Origin: Scalesia atractyloides
Lineage: Eukaryota > Streptophyta > Magnoliopsida > Asterales > Asteraceae
Direction of reading: 5' to 3'
Length of the DNA stretch: 64,000 nucleotides
NCBI GenBank assembly: GCA_947069175.1
Contig: CAMTDV010000013.1
Location: forward strand, 26,353,857 to 26,417,856
The position numbers and the translations under genes are program-made. The notes below the pieces were generated by a model that worked only from the letters and a program-made list of their open reading frames with translations, did no database searches and was not told the origin of the DNA. This document shows positions 1 to 11,427 of the stretch, one piece after another (the first letter of the stretch is position 1; each line of letters begins with the position of its first letter).

Positions 1-470
1 TAACATAAATACGCAACGAAAGAGATTAAAATATAAACTTGGTCACAAAATGGTGCGGGTTTTAGTTACCGTTTTTTGACGGATGTTACAAGAAGTGTGT
101 AGTGGAAAAGAGATGAGAGAAATGAGTACGGAAAAATGGTGGATTGGATTTTCTATTTATAGGCAGGCTGGGCCAGGCATGGGGCGTGCGTGGATCACAC
201 AGGCCGTGCCTGGACAGGTGACCAGTTGTTCCCAGTTATCGAGACATGGGGCGTGTCTCATTAGCACGGGTCGTGATCAACTTTCTTGGGCTCACAGTAT
301 CTTCTAGAAACTTTTCCTTTGTCTTTATAGCCGAGGCACGAAGTGTGCCTGCCTTTCTTTGCCTTGATCTTCGCACGGTGGGCTTCTAGTGGTGTCTGGT
401 GGCTTCCGGATCCGAGGCATGGAGCGTGTCTAGACAGTTTCTTATATTTTTCTCCGTTTTTCACCCAATT
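1..470. repeat. LTR-like fragment with GC-rich hairpins
   Basis: No credible gene is seen. A TATA-like stretch (ctatttatagg, about 153-163) is followed by four palindromes at 174-192, 241-259, 333-350 and 414-432. Each has complementary arms around a 5-nt centre: GGGGC, GGGGC, GAAGT and GGAGC. The same architecture occurs in the recognised LTRs at 4602-11422 and 15329-17044, so I infer this is part of an LTR whose ends are not visible. Short open frames across it are probably chance. Confidence 0.4.
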
Positions 471-610
471 TTGTTTCCTTTGTTATTCTTGGGTTATTTG
501 TCCTGAAAATTCAATATAAACCAATTTAAGCTTGTTTTGAACATTTCATTAACAAAACATGTAAAATGGGTAGTAATTTGATATAAAACATGCGTTTTAG
601 CTCATATCAT

Positions 611-1958
611 GGCGGAATCAAGTTGTTGCCCCCATACTTAATTTTTGTTGCCTGAGCGCATCTTTTTGAAAATTTTAACACTACGCAACCTCATGTTAAA
701 TGGATGTTAGGTTGATCATTTGACTCTGGATGAATGCCAAGTTTATCCTGACGCCTTACCCTTTCTCTCTATACTCTCTCTCTCTCTCTCTAGAACACCC
801 ACCATTATCGCCACTACCACCACACCATTATCACCACCTCCACCCCACCAGACCACCACCAAAGCCACCACCCAAATCCTTAAATAAACCACCATAATCA
901 TCTCTACCCACTTTACCACCTTCCTCATCCTCTCTATCTCCTCGACCTCCCTCTTATCGTCATCTTTTTCTATTCCAACGTCGAAACCGCCATTCACTCT
1001 TTCAATTCCTTTATCGACCACGACCCTTCAATCAAATCCCTACTTTTTCGCCTCTACATCGCCTCCGCTGCCTCACCCAATCGCACCACCACACTACCAC
1101 CCTTTCCTCCACCTCACCACGTCGGAACCCTAGACGATGGCTTTTTCTCTGGAAATGAAGAGCTTGATCATTGCTTCTTCGGGAATAAAGCCATTCCACA
1201 AGCCAATTCCAATTTATGAATATTCAACACCTTTAATCCCAAATTAGGGTTTTCTAATCTTGTTGAGGATAATAGGATTAGAGTTTTTGAAATAGTGCAT
1301 TTTAGTTCCAAGATTTCATTTAAAGTAGCTAACTTGATTGAGAATGAAGATAATATGATTGATGGTGAGGTGATTGATGAAAATGGGAAAGAGTGTGTTG
1401 ATGAATTGAAACTTTTTTATAAAAGATTTGTGCCAGAACATTTATACTTGTGATTTTCGGGTTTGTTGTTACTTATGCTTGGGTTCTTGGGATTGTTTAT
1501 GTGGTGGTAGTGAATGGTTTATTAAAGGCGTTTAAGTCGTTTTTTCAGACGTTAGTGGACGGGTTGAACTTGGGTTGAAACGGTTGTTGGGGTACATTGT
1601 TATGAGATTGCCGGTTAGGGATGCGTTGACGCAACATTTTGGGGATGTGGTAGATATGATTCGTATTAGTAATTTAGTTTTAATTGGTTCATGGTGATGA
1701 CGGTGGTGGTGGTGGTTGTGATTTTTAGAAAAATATGAGAAGAAAGGAGTAAAGAGAGACAACAGTGGTGATGGTGGAATAAAGAATTGGGGTTTTAATG
1801 AAGAATGGGTGTGAAGAAGGTGGTAAGATTACAAAATTGCCCCTATTAGATGGTCAACCTAACGTCTATTTGACAGAAGGTTGCATAGTGTTAAAATTTT
1901 CTAGCAGAAGGGCTCAGACATAAAAAGTTAAATATGAGGGTAGCAACTTGACCCCGCA
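611..1958. mobile_element. Pack-MULE-like element carrying a gene fragment
   Basis: Terminal inverted repeats of about 110 bp are readable: 611-722 (starting GGCGGAATCAAGTTG) and, inverted, 1848-1958 (GCGGGGTCAAGTTGCTACC). Both arms share the GAAAATTTTAACACTA block. Long TIRs around gene-like DNA are typical of Mutator-like elements that carry host gene pieces. I could not find a convincing 9-bp target duplication, so the ends may be off by a few bases. No MURA transposase is present, so it would be non-autonomous. A (CT)n run lies just inside the left arm near 775-792. Confidence 0.65.
940..1700 (+). pseudogene. Captured fragment of a plant membrane-protein gene
   Basis: Inside the MULE, reading from about 971 gives a protein-like stretch starting YSNVETAIHSFNSFID, then an acidic stretch (DDGFFSGNEELDHCFFGN). 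A stop follows near 1219. The reading continues (FNPKLGFSNLVEDNRI), and after another stop a hydrophobic segment appears (FVVTYAWVLGIVYVVVV, about 1460-1510), then a basic amphipathic part ending near 1660 (RDALTQHFGDVV). This looks like a plant multi-pass membrane protein of unknown function; the recognition is tentative and from memory. At least three in-frame stops make it non-functional. Confidence 0.4.
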
Positions 1959-2043
1959 ACCAAACTACAGGAAGACAAATTATACTATACTCTAAAATGA
2001 ATAAGCCTATTCTAAACTAAATCCATAAACCATCAAAATTTAA

Positions 2044-2940
2044 AGGATTTTTACATATTTTCCCTTATTAAGAGTCCTTATTACATATTTACCCAACTCT
2101 TAAAATCAATTACATATTTCCTCTTTTTCATACCAAATTACCCATTTACCCTTTTTTGTAATATCTTTCTTAAAATTAATCTTGTTTTATAAATTAATCT
2201 TGTTGATAAAACGAGGCAACCTTCCTGCTTTTCCCCTTCACCTTGAAAGATCAAATAAAAAAAATAAAGGTTCTTGATTTTTGAATTTAGATGTTTGCTT
2301 ATTGATGCCTCCCATAATTTCTTGAGGCAACCAACCTGCTTTCCCTTCATAGGGGTTTCAATATTTTCTTATTTTTAGAACATATTGAATCCATTGGTTG
2401 ATATTTTATGGCTGATTCCTGTTCATTCCTTGTTTTGTTGGATCGATTACCTTAAATGGGTTGATTCTACCTGTTATAGATTATCTTAATTTGGTTCAAT
2501 GGGTTGGATAATAACTGTCATTTGAGTTGTTTTACGAAAGAAATCCTCGAGGGCTTTCTTTGAGTTTGTTTATATCTTGCAATTGCTTCAAACTTGAGAC
2601 AACTGCAAATCTGAAATACCGATTTGGCTTGTTTGATATTCCATGGATGATGTGTGCCCCACTTAGAAACACAAGTATGAGAGAATGGTCAGAATTATCA
2701 TGTTGATGATAATAGATTACAAACATTAAATAAGATTGCATGAATCGAGGAAAAAACAGGGGAAATACGTAAATACTCAATTAATAACTTTATTAAAGGT
2801 AAAATAGTAATTTAAAGAGGAATTTTAATGAAAAAAATAAATATGTAATATATAAAGTTAGGAAGAAGACATGTAATTGATTTTTAAGATTGGTTAAATA
2901 TGTAATAACGGCTTTTAATAAAAAAATATTTAAAAATCCC
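2044..2940. mobile_element. MULE-type non-autonomous element
   Basis: The left end (AGGATTTTTACATATTTTCC) and the inverted right end (GGGATTTTTAAATATTT) form TIRs of roughly 90 bp with the shared block TTATTACATATTT. They are flanked by a 9-bp near-duplication, AAAATTTAA (2035-2043) and AAAATTCAA (2941-2949), the Mutator TSD length. The interior holds no transposase and no protein I recognise. It may contain captured UTR or intron DNA. Confidence 0.6.
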
Positions 2941-2987
2941 AAAATTCAAATATCCAATAATCATTTTAAACAATTAGGCCCAGACAT

Positions 2988-3090
2988 CATTTAGAGTTAG
3001 ACTATCAATTTTATAAACATACAATTACACAACATTTAGAGTTAGACTATCAAATTTATTTTATTTTATTTTATAAACATACAATTACGA
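2988..3090. repeat. Two-copy tandem duplication
   Basis: The block containing CATTTAGAGTTAGACTATCA followed by TTTATAAACATACAATTAC occurs twice in direct order, the second copy with an extra TTTTA-rich run. It lies just outside the MULE at 2044-2940. No function is apparent. Confidence 0.7.
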
Positions 3091-3564
3091 AGGACTTGTA
3101 GAGTTCTTCTATGTAATTGGCTGAAGTTGTTAGGCTCAATAGGTGGATAGCATATCTATTTTTTGTTCTCTTATTTAATTTAATATTTAAATATAGATAT
3201 ATGAAAAAGAATGTCAAATTAAGATTCTTAATTGTTCTGATGGAAATCTCTTTTGTTTACATCATAGTGATTTAATTTTATTGTCCTCCAATTTTGTTAA
3301 TGCATTATTTCTTAGTTTTTTTTTTCTTTCTAATTACTATATATTTGAGTTAGATTTATATACAACTAGTGCTATTTTTAATATCAATAAATGTTTGCAA
3401 TTTTAGGCTATTACAATGTCCTTACTATGGTCATTCTTATCAAACAATGCTAGGATCAGTGTCATTTCTACAGAAAAGTTACGAATACGTGTTTCTATTG
3501 TTTTCGATCGATGTAAAATACGTATTGATACATTTTTTGTAACAATCTTTTCACAACGGATGCC

Positions 3565-3604
3565 AGCCGAATTCCCGCCGCGTAGCGCGGGTTCACTTTA
3601 CTAG
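3565..3604 (+). mobile_element. Candidate Helitron 3' terminus
   Basis: The GC-rich hairpin CCGCGTAGCGCGG lies about 10 bp before CTAG, which is followed by T at 3605. A short GC hairpin just upstream of a CTRR end is the classic Helitron 3' terminus. No 5' TC end could be assigned and no Rep/helicase gene is present. If real, the element extends leftward from 3604 and is non-autonomous. Confidence 0.5.
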
Positions 3605-4149
3605 TTTGTAACAATTAGAAACTAGATTAATGAAAAAAAAACTTAGAGTGGCAGATTTTATTAACTGCCCCATACAAGTCGACTTTTAAACAAAAAACTC
3701 AATCGGCGATTCTGTCGAGGTGTCTAGCTTCACTGGTTATAGGTGTGTTCAGAGTTTAGCTTACCGAATCAAAACCAATTTTGGGTTTTTCTAAACCATT
3801 CAGTTTGCATTTTTTACTTTAGGTTTTCGATTGTCGAGATGAGTTCTGTTTGGTTCCGGTTTTCTTGACTTGCCACTTTGGTATGAAAATTTTTGGGCTA
3901 GAAAGTTTGGTTTTATCTATTTTATTACGTAGCCTAATCATAACTGATATATATATATATATAGATATAGATAGATAGATACTGACACTCAATTGTTTTT
4001 CCAACCTTATGAAAAAATTGTCGAGTCCACCACCCGAGGATGGGAATTTAGCGTTCTTGAAAACCCAGGCATTATGGGCTTTCCAAATGTAGAAGAGGAC
4101 CTAATACAAGAGAGAAATAAGGATTTTTTCCTCTTCTTTGGCAGACCGA
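3605..4149. other. Intergenic stretch with a microsatellite
   Basis: No gene is recognised. It contains an (AT)n/(GATA)n microsatellite at about 3946-3980. Confidence 0.7.
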
Positions 4150-4315
4150 GACAGGTGAATGATAGAAACTTGTTGATTTATAGAAACTGGGGGAATGATA
4201 GAAACTTGTTGATTTATAGAAACTGAAGGAATGATAGAAACTTGTTGATTAATAAAACTTGTTGATTAATAGAAACTGAGGGAATGATAGAAACTTGTTG
4301 ATTAATAGAAACTGT
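4150..4315. repeat. Minisatellite with a unit of about 36 bp
   Basis: Four to five head-to-tail copies of a unit containing GAATGATAGAAACTTGTTGA followed by TTWATAGAAACTG. One copy is internally deleted near 4245-4260. The array lies about 290 bp left of the outer solo LTR. Confidence 0.85.
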
Positions 4316-4685
4316 GCCTGAGAAGTCTAGACCGCACCATATAGGTAGATGCCCACCTCCATCGGTCTGTAACATAAACCATTAGGAGAAACAAATGATT
4401 TGTAGATTCGAGCTAGAGAGAGAGCAGGGAGGTAGTTGACTAAATATTAATACCTTTAATAACAACGCTAGAGGAACGGGAGATCTTATGCAACAATCTC
4501 CACGAAAAACAAATGACCTTTCAACCTACAATTTTTTATGTTGATGTTTTCTTTCAAAGTCGTTTTCCCGTCAAGATTCCTGCAAAATAGTAACCCACTT
4601 ATGTAACACCTCGTAAAAATCGTGTCCAATAGTATAGGGACATGTGTCGTATTTTATTTTAGTCTATTAAAGATTAATAAGGACT

Positions 4686-4872
4686 AAAGGTGTCAACATG
4701 CTCAAACTGAGCCTCTGAGTGCCTTTCTGATGTCAACATGCATAAACATTAACCTTTGAGTGACCGTTGTGTCAACATGCTTAAACTTGGCCTCTGAGTG
4801 ACCGTTGTGTCAACATGCCCAGCCTCTGAGTGACATCGGAGTCAACCTGCTTATAGTGGGCCTCTGAGTGAT
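4686..4872 (+). repeat. Degenerate tandem repeat inside the outer LTR
   Basis: About four degenerate units, each with GTCAACATGC followed 15-25 bp later by CCTCTGAGTGA. The array is about 670 bp upstream of the LTR TATA box, in the U3-like part; a role as an enhancer is speculative. Confidence 0.8.
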
Positions 4873-5154
4873 CCTTTACAAAGTCCTAACTCTCATATGT
4901 CCCATTTGTTGGATGCGAGAGATTAAACTTGTTAATATGTAAAAGTTGGATAATTGAGGGATTAAAAGTGTCAAGATTTTAATTTATACCTCTGAGTGAC
5001 CTTTTAATTAACCGAGAGCTCGACAATGTCCAGGCATACTCCCGGATATGCCAAATATTGGTTACGGAGGGCTAAATATGCTATAAAAGTGTTTTAAGAG
5101 AGTTTAATATGTTGAGGGGCTAAATGTGAAAAACTTTGAATCTGGCCATGGGGC

Positions 5155-5196
5155 GCGAGAGGCAAGCGTTTGGCCTCTCGCGGGGCGCAAGAGGCC
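5155..5196 (+). promoter_or_regulatory. GC-rich overlapping hairpins upstream of the LTR TATA box
   Basis: A perfect 9-bp stem GCGAGAGGC/GCCTCTCGC (5155-5181) overlaps a second palindrome, GGCCTCTCGC-GGGGC-GCAAGAGGCC (5172-5196). They lie about 160 bp upstream of the TATA box at 5353. The GGGGC centre matches that of palindromes in other LTRs of this window. Confidence 0.6.
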
Positions 5197-8100
5197 TGTG
5201 TCTGCAGAATTTTTGCTTGGCCTCCACACATATTGCCAAAAACCATTGTTTCGAAACCATGGACTTTCAAACAGCTATGGCACGTTTTAGGACACTTGTA
5301 AGCTCCTTCTAACACCCCTTAACACATAGCATCACTCCTTCAAGCTCTCCAACTATAAATAGGTGCAATGCTTCACCATTTGAACTTGCACCATCCTTAT
5401 TTATCACTTTATCTCCCTCTTCTAGAAGTTTCTAACTGAAAGGAGCATCCAACTTAGTTCTATTGCATCCTAGGAATCACTTGTAAGTGTTCCTTTCTCT
5501 TGCATTTTCGTCTATAGGCTTTTATAACCAAAAGTCAAGCGTTTTAGGGAAAACGCCTTGACTTTCGGTTAAAACCATTATGGTCCAGCCACTGTTCGTA
5601 ATAAACATGGCTAAATGATCGTAATAAGGTATGTGTTAATCCTTATAAAGGGTACCTCCTGAAGATCACGTTTACTAGACCAATTGACGGGTCAAAGTTT
5701 AAATATTAAAAAGTCAAACAGGTCATTTTTTGGAAAAATTATAATCTGAGCTTAAATATGTTATAAAACCTGTTTTGACACTTAAAAAAGTTGGTGATAA
5801 TTACTAGAACATGTTGGAACATATTCGGCTCGTCAATTTCAGTTCTAGGGACGGTTCGCAATCGATAGTCGTAAAGTTTGACTTCTTCTTTGACTTTCGA
5901 TTCTGATCCGATTTAGATTAGTAAGCCACTGATCTAAGGTTGCATTATGATCGTAATAAAATGTAGCATAACCCTCTAAGGTTATATTACATATCATAAT
6001 CAGAATCTAAGTTTATGTGCAAGTTCCGTAATTATGCCATTTTGACTAAATGCTCTTTTTGCATAAAATGAGATTTTATTTACAATTAGCTTAAAAATAA
6101 GTTTTCTACTAATGTAATATTATAATTAGGATTATTTGGGATGTTAAAATCAGATTATAAACTAAGTTTATGAACAAGTCCTTGTATTATGTCGATAAAT
6201 GACGATAAAGCCCTTGTGGCTCATAAAATGGTTATAATCATACATTTTCAAAGTAAATCTTTTACCTACTGATATGTTATATTAAATACATATCGCAGAC
6301 ATGTTAACCTAACCTAACATCAGTTTTCATTAAATATCGCACAAATCGTTATTTTACGGCATAAGCGTCGTTTCGGCGCATAGTATGGTTTTAAACCATA
6401 TTAATCAACCCTACTGATGTTAAAACTTATTTTAAATATTTTTACAGTAGGTATATGATATGAACTTAGAATCCCAAATAATTTATAAAACTATATGTAA
6501 AATGACCAAAATGCCCCTTCGGTGCATAATTTGGTCATAAGTAATAAATTACACATATAATCAATAACCTACTGATATTATATTATAAATAAATTATTTT
6601 TCCAGAATACTTATGATCATAACTTTAAATTATATTCAAGTTCCTTTTATTCAGTATATAATTACCGAAATGCCCTTATGAGACATAGTTTCGTTTTAAA
6701 ACCTTAACGGGCATATAAGTTGATATCCTACTGATATTACAACTTTTTAAAATATAATGGCATATAGAACTTGTCCATGACTTATCCGGTTACCCGATGT
6801 CGCTGATATGCGTACGGTTAAGTATATGTAACTAGTTTACGGAAAATAACTGAAACGGGTTTAACCTTATCATTTAAATCTCAAAATCCAGAATGTTTAT
6901 GGTTTACCCATATTATACAAGTCAAAGTACTTGTTGGGTTTAAACTACATTCTCCGATTATCGTTTAATCTAGCGTTATACGTTTTGATCATGTATGCTA
7001 GTCGGTCTAAGTTTATGACTTAAGTAAGACTGTTAGTATTTAATTGGTTAGCTTATGCCATAATCCAGACTAGAGACTTCCGGTAAATGCTATTTGCACC
7101 TAGTTCATTTTGGTACGGCTGAGATATTAAAATCTTGCTTATTAAAAATCAAGACTAGCCTAGGTAAATACTCTCGACTTATTTCCCCTATACGGGCTTA
7201 GGTTACGGTAAATATTACCACTTGGTTGAAAATGGGATCAATCGAATGCCGGATTGTGGCTAGTAAATCCGCATATTCCGTTTTAATCAATTTTGTTTGA
7301 TAACTTAAACATCAGGGGTTAATGATGTTCTAAAAGTAGTTAATTAAAAACAACTCAAATTACCCTAATTCTAGACTCAAATTAAACTCTAGACTTATAA
7401 ACTATACTAAACTACTAACCGACAAGTGGACCGATCAATTGTAGAATAGCATTAAGCAAGTCCGGATTATCGAACCCACAAGACTCTCTAATTACTATGA
7501 CTACAAACTTAGACTCAGTTACACACTTTGTATATTTTAAAGGGGGTTTTGCTACTAAATCTAATTATCAATTGAACTAAAACTACTAAGTTGGAACAAA
7601 CCAAACTATGAACTTTTAGGAAATTTGGAATTAAATCAAGAAATAATGAACTAGTCACCTAGGTTGAATTTTTAGACTACTACTCCTTTGATTTAATGAT
7701 AATTTATTAGGTTGAATGTTTTACCAGGATCTTGACATATTAAAGTCTATGTTTACCTAACAGGACCCCCGACCCTTCTCAGAAAGACACCTATGATAAC
7801 CTACACTTTTTATTTGTTTACCGGTCCCAAAGATTTCTTTTCAGTTGTCTTTTAATTTAGCAAAGTGTCTAATTAATTAACTACCTCTCAATAATTAACC
7901 TAGACCAACTACAACTTCTAGTTTAGATTAACTGACTCAATTATGACAAGGAAATTAGATTCGGGAATTTCTCAAAACCTAAACCTAACAATTTATCAAA
8001 TTAATTCAGCCAATTAATTGTTATTTCTCAATAACTAATTTAGATATAATGACAAGATTGATTTTATTATTTATTCAATTGTTTTCCCGGTTTTATTGGC

Positions 8101-8233
8101 CAATTCTACCGACAACTTCTCGAATCCCTAAAGACACGAAAAGTAACATAAACCTATTCTATGGAAGACATCCACCTAAGTTCATGCAAAACAATCAAAC
8201 AATCACAAAACAAGCAAAATCATGCAAATACTC

Positions 8234-9905
8234 TGTAACGCCTATTTCGCCGTAAGATCAAGTCGTATCATATTTTAAGCTTTCATGACATAAAATAATA
8301 CCTTGACCAAATACCCTTTCTATTCTTACGAATCAAACACAACCTTTAGATAATTAAGGAGCATAACCTAAATTTACTATACCAATTTTAGACTTCAAGT
8401 TTACACACGAAAGCATAAGTATGTTTAGAACAAGATTACAACCCAAAAGTATTTTCCTTGACCCGTTGGCATCAAAACTTAAGATGGAAGCGTGAAAATG
8501 GGCGATGCGGTGTGTGTTCATTCCAATAACGCCATTATCAAGTTTGCAATTTTCCTATCATACACAACATAAATGCATTTGTTAGTATAACTTGTTAACA
8601 CAAAACTTTCATCCATCCTTTAATTCTTAATTGACCCGAAATCAAGGTCGTGATATTTAAGCATTCTTTCTACTCACATTCCATACTTATAACAATTTCG
8701 CCCACAACGAAGTCGTGGTTTTTTTCATTCTTATAACACCAATACACGATTCATCCAACCCGATCATACGGATTCATGCAACGAACATTCCATTCTTATT
8801 GACACGTTATCTACGAGTCGTCAAGTTCATAATTTTATCACCTTACTAACCATCCATTCTAACCCATTTACAATGGGATAATGCACATACATCTCAATAC
8901 CATTATTTAACAACTCCTCTAGGTTCTTCGTTTTGCATTACCATACTTAACCGTAATTAACAATTAGTAATAATATGAAGCGAAGTTCAAGTGAACTTAC
9001 CTTTACTTTGCGTTGCTTGCGAACCGGTTTGACTTGTACCTTCTTCCTTTATACCTACAATATCGCGTTCAACATTCTTTCAATTCTCATGCTTTCATCT
9101 TCACATTATACTAACATTGTGAGCTATCAATTCAACATTTATCTATTTTAAATCAATTGCCATCATATGCATTTGAAATCATCTTTATTACTTAAAACCA
9201 ATTCCCAAGCATTTCATCAAACATCTAGAGTACATACCTCTAGCAAAGCACAAAGTACAAGTATCTTAAGCACATTCTTCCTAGTTCATGCATTGATTAA
9301 CAAAACCATTAATTCATCACAAATCAACATCATAATCCTGCAATTTTTGTTTTACATCAATTTATTCAACAAAACTACTTATCATTTATGACTACAAACA
9401 TTATCATGGTACTAATTTACACATAATCTTCTCCATCTTCTTCATTCAACATCATGCAAGTGGGTTTCACCCCAATTCATCAATATGAAGTAAATTAAGC
9501 ACACTGAAGATTCTACATGTTGATAATACCTAACATTCATGCTCAATTTCGTTAAACATTCCCAGATTATTCATAGCCCACATCATCAAATTCACCAAAT
9601 CTTGAAATTTAACTTACTTGGTGATAAGAATACTTAGATGATCAAGATTCTTGGTTCATGCATCAATTAGAACTTCAATTTTCTTATCAATTTTGCTACT
9701 TTGTGTTGAACTAGGGGTTTCCCCCTTTTCTTCTTCTGCTTGATCGACACACACACCTCTGATGTGTGTAATTGTGTTTTAATTGTATTACATAGACTAA
9801 TCTTTCAGCTTATACATATCTGGCCCCTATATTTTGATGTTTATTCTTGGCTTAAACCTTTTCTTTTTAAGTTTAATCTTATTTACATTATTACCTTAAC
9901 ATAGT

Positions 9906-9946
<41 letters not shown>

Positions 9947-9966
9947 GAGAATTTTGGGGTGTTACA
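8234..9966. mobile_element. Innermost solo LTR
   Basis: Starts TGTAACGCC, ends GGGGTGTTACA, with a perfect 5-bp TSD TACTC (8229-8233 and 9967-9971). Length is 1733 bp. The break is confirmed by the uninterrupted homologous LTR at 15329-17044, where the flanking sequences are contiguous. An (AC)n(AT)n microsatellite at about 9906-9947 lies next to its right end. No coding capacity is seen. Confidence 0.92.
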
Positions 9967-10410
9967 TACTCTAAACTAGATAATTAAAGTTGTGAACTTT
10001 ACCAATTAAACATTCAAACCAAAATTAAATTAAAATAAATCAAAATTTCATAAAATCCAACATCCAAAACCTAGGCAACTAAATTGAATCTAGCCAAATA
10101 ACATGTTTGAAAAGCAAATTAAACAAGGCTTATAACAAGTAAGCATAATCAAGCAAAACAAGGATTCAAAGGTCAAGAACGGTATGATAAAACCGTTAAA
10201 AGCTCCTGCCTTGAACCTCCTTGATCACCCAAACACTTCTTGCAGCCTAGATCTCCTTCTCCTAGCTCAAAATCTCCAGAAAAGTGCTCCCAAAAGCCTC
10301 TAGTTCGTCCAAGTTGGTCACAAGTTGAGTTTAACTTCAATTATGATTGATTAAATAACAAACAAGGCCAAACAAAATATGATTTTGAAACTTTCTAGAT
10401 AAAACACCAT

Positions 10411-10521
10411 CTCGCCGGCCGCGAGAGGGTTTAAAGCCACCGAGTAGGAAATCCGGAGATAAGTATCCCTCTCTCGCGGGCCGCGAGAGAGGTGTGGTGT
10501 GCCAGTCGCGCCCCGCGACTG
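10411..10521 (-). promoter_or_regulatory. GC-rich hairpins in the middle LTR
   Basis: Three palindromes: around 10411-10428; 10468-10492 (arms CCTCTCTCGC/GCGAGAGAGG, 5-nt centre); and 10503-10521 (arms CAGTCGC/GCGACTG, centre GGGGC on the minus strand). They correspond in position to those at 15590-15692 in the other copy, but stem and centre sequences differ. Confidence 0.65.
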
Positions 10522-11427
10522 ACTTGAAAACCCTAATTTACGTTTTGTTTCCTCATTTCTGATCCAATCACGTCCCGGCTCGGTTCTTTTCACCATTTTC
10601 GCTCGTTTTCCCCATCCTTCCAACCGTTTTCACGAACCAAGACCTGCAAAATGCATTTGAATCAAAAGTAGATAAATTCTTGACAAGCCAAAACGAAAAC
10701 GAGCTAAAATTATACAAACTCTACATTGTAAATGGATGTATTATTCAATACATCAGTTAACTACCGTGTCCTGGATATCCTCAGCTCATTACATTAGATA
10801 ATGGCCACGACCTATGCGCGAGGTGTATGCATACACCCGGCAAACGCTAATGCTAAAAACTTTACCCACAAAGTTGGGGATAACTCCTTCGTGAGTTCTT
10901 AAGTGATGAGTACGTTAATCATGTCTCGATTTCCGTACCAGGCCCTGTATGTATGGACAAACATGTGAATCTATTAACAAGGTTACAAGGCTGACTTTCC
11001 CAAGTTATAAAAGATTTTGTGCCAATGTGCACTTAAAACATTTTCAAATGTTTTCAAAATGAATCAGTTGCGTGTATTTACCAGCGAAAGCTGACGTATT
11101 TTCAAAAGACTAAACCTGCAGGTACAATACGAAAATAGGCTGGAAGCTGCTCGGTAGTGATTAGAGGATCTTGAAAATCCTGGATCTGCCCAAAGTCTGT
11201 TACACATTTTTGTACAATTTTACGAACTGCCTGCGGATCTTCTATTACGAACCGTCTGTATATTATTTTCGTACTTTGAACATTTGGTTTGTAATAGTAA
11301 TTTTACTCCAATACTTCCGCTGTGCCATGTTTAATTGACTATGATGATATCAACTTACGTCACGTTACTCCCCACCATGGGCCCACGGGTGTTTGGATTT
11401 GATTGGAAATCCGGGTGTGACAACTTA

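Larger units (their letters stand above)
7323..10755 (-). mobile_element. Middle solo LTR, nested in the outer LTR
   Basis: Ends TGATGT...ACATCA with a perfect 5-bp TSD GTTAA (7318-7322 and 10756-10760). It is interrupted by another solo LTR at 8234-9966; net length is about 1.7 kb. It is homologous, in inverse orientation, to the 1716-bp LTR at 15329-17044. Colinear matches include the ends, the ATCGGTCCACTTG region and the GC hairpins. By the TATA box of the other copy, this copy points to the minus strand. Confidence 0.9.
4602..11422 (+). mobile_element. Outer solo LTR of a Ty3-like element (contains nested LTRs)
   Basis: Starts TGTAACACCTCG, ends CCGGGTGTGACA, and is flanked by a perfect 5-bp duplication ACTTA (4597-4601 and 11423-11427). 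Removing the nested insertion at 7323-10755 and one copy of its TSD leaves about 3.4 kb. No PBS, gag or pol lies next to it, so it is a solo LTR left by unequal recombination. A TATA box (CTATAAATAGG, 5353-5363) gives the sense strand. The TGTAAC...GTGACA ends resemble those of the Tekay-like element at 41012, but the interiors look different. Confidence 0.9.

Noticed and set aside
743..1021. Minus-strand open frame rich in Val and Glu
   Set aside because: It is the antisense of a CT- and CCA-rich stretch at the captured gene fragment; the plus strand gives the protein-like reading.
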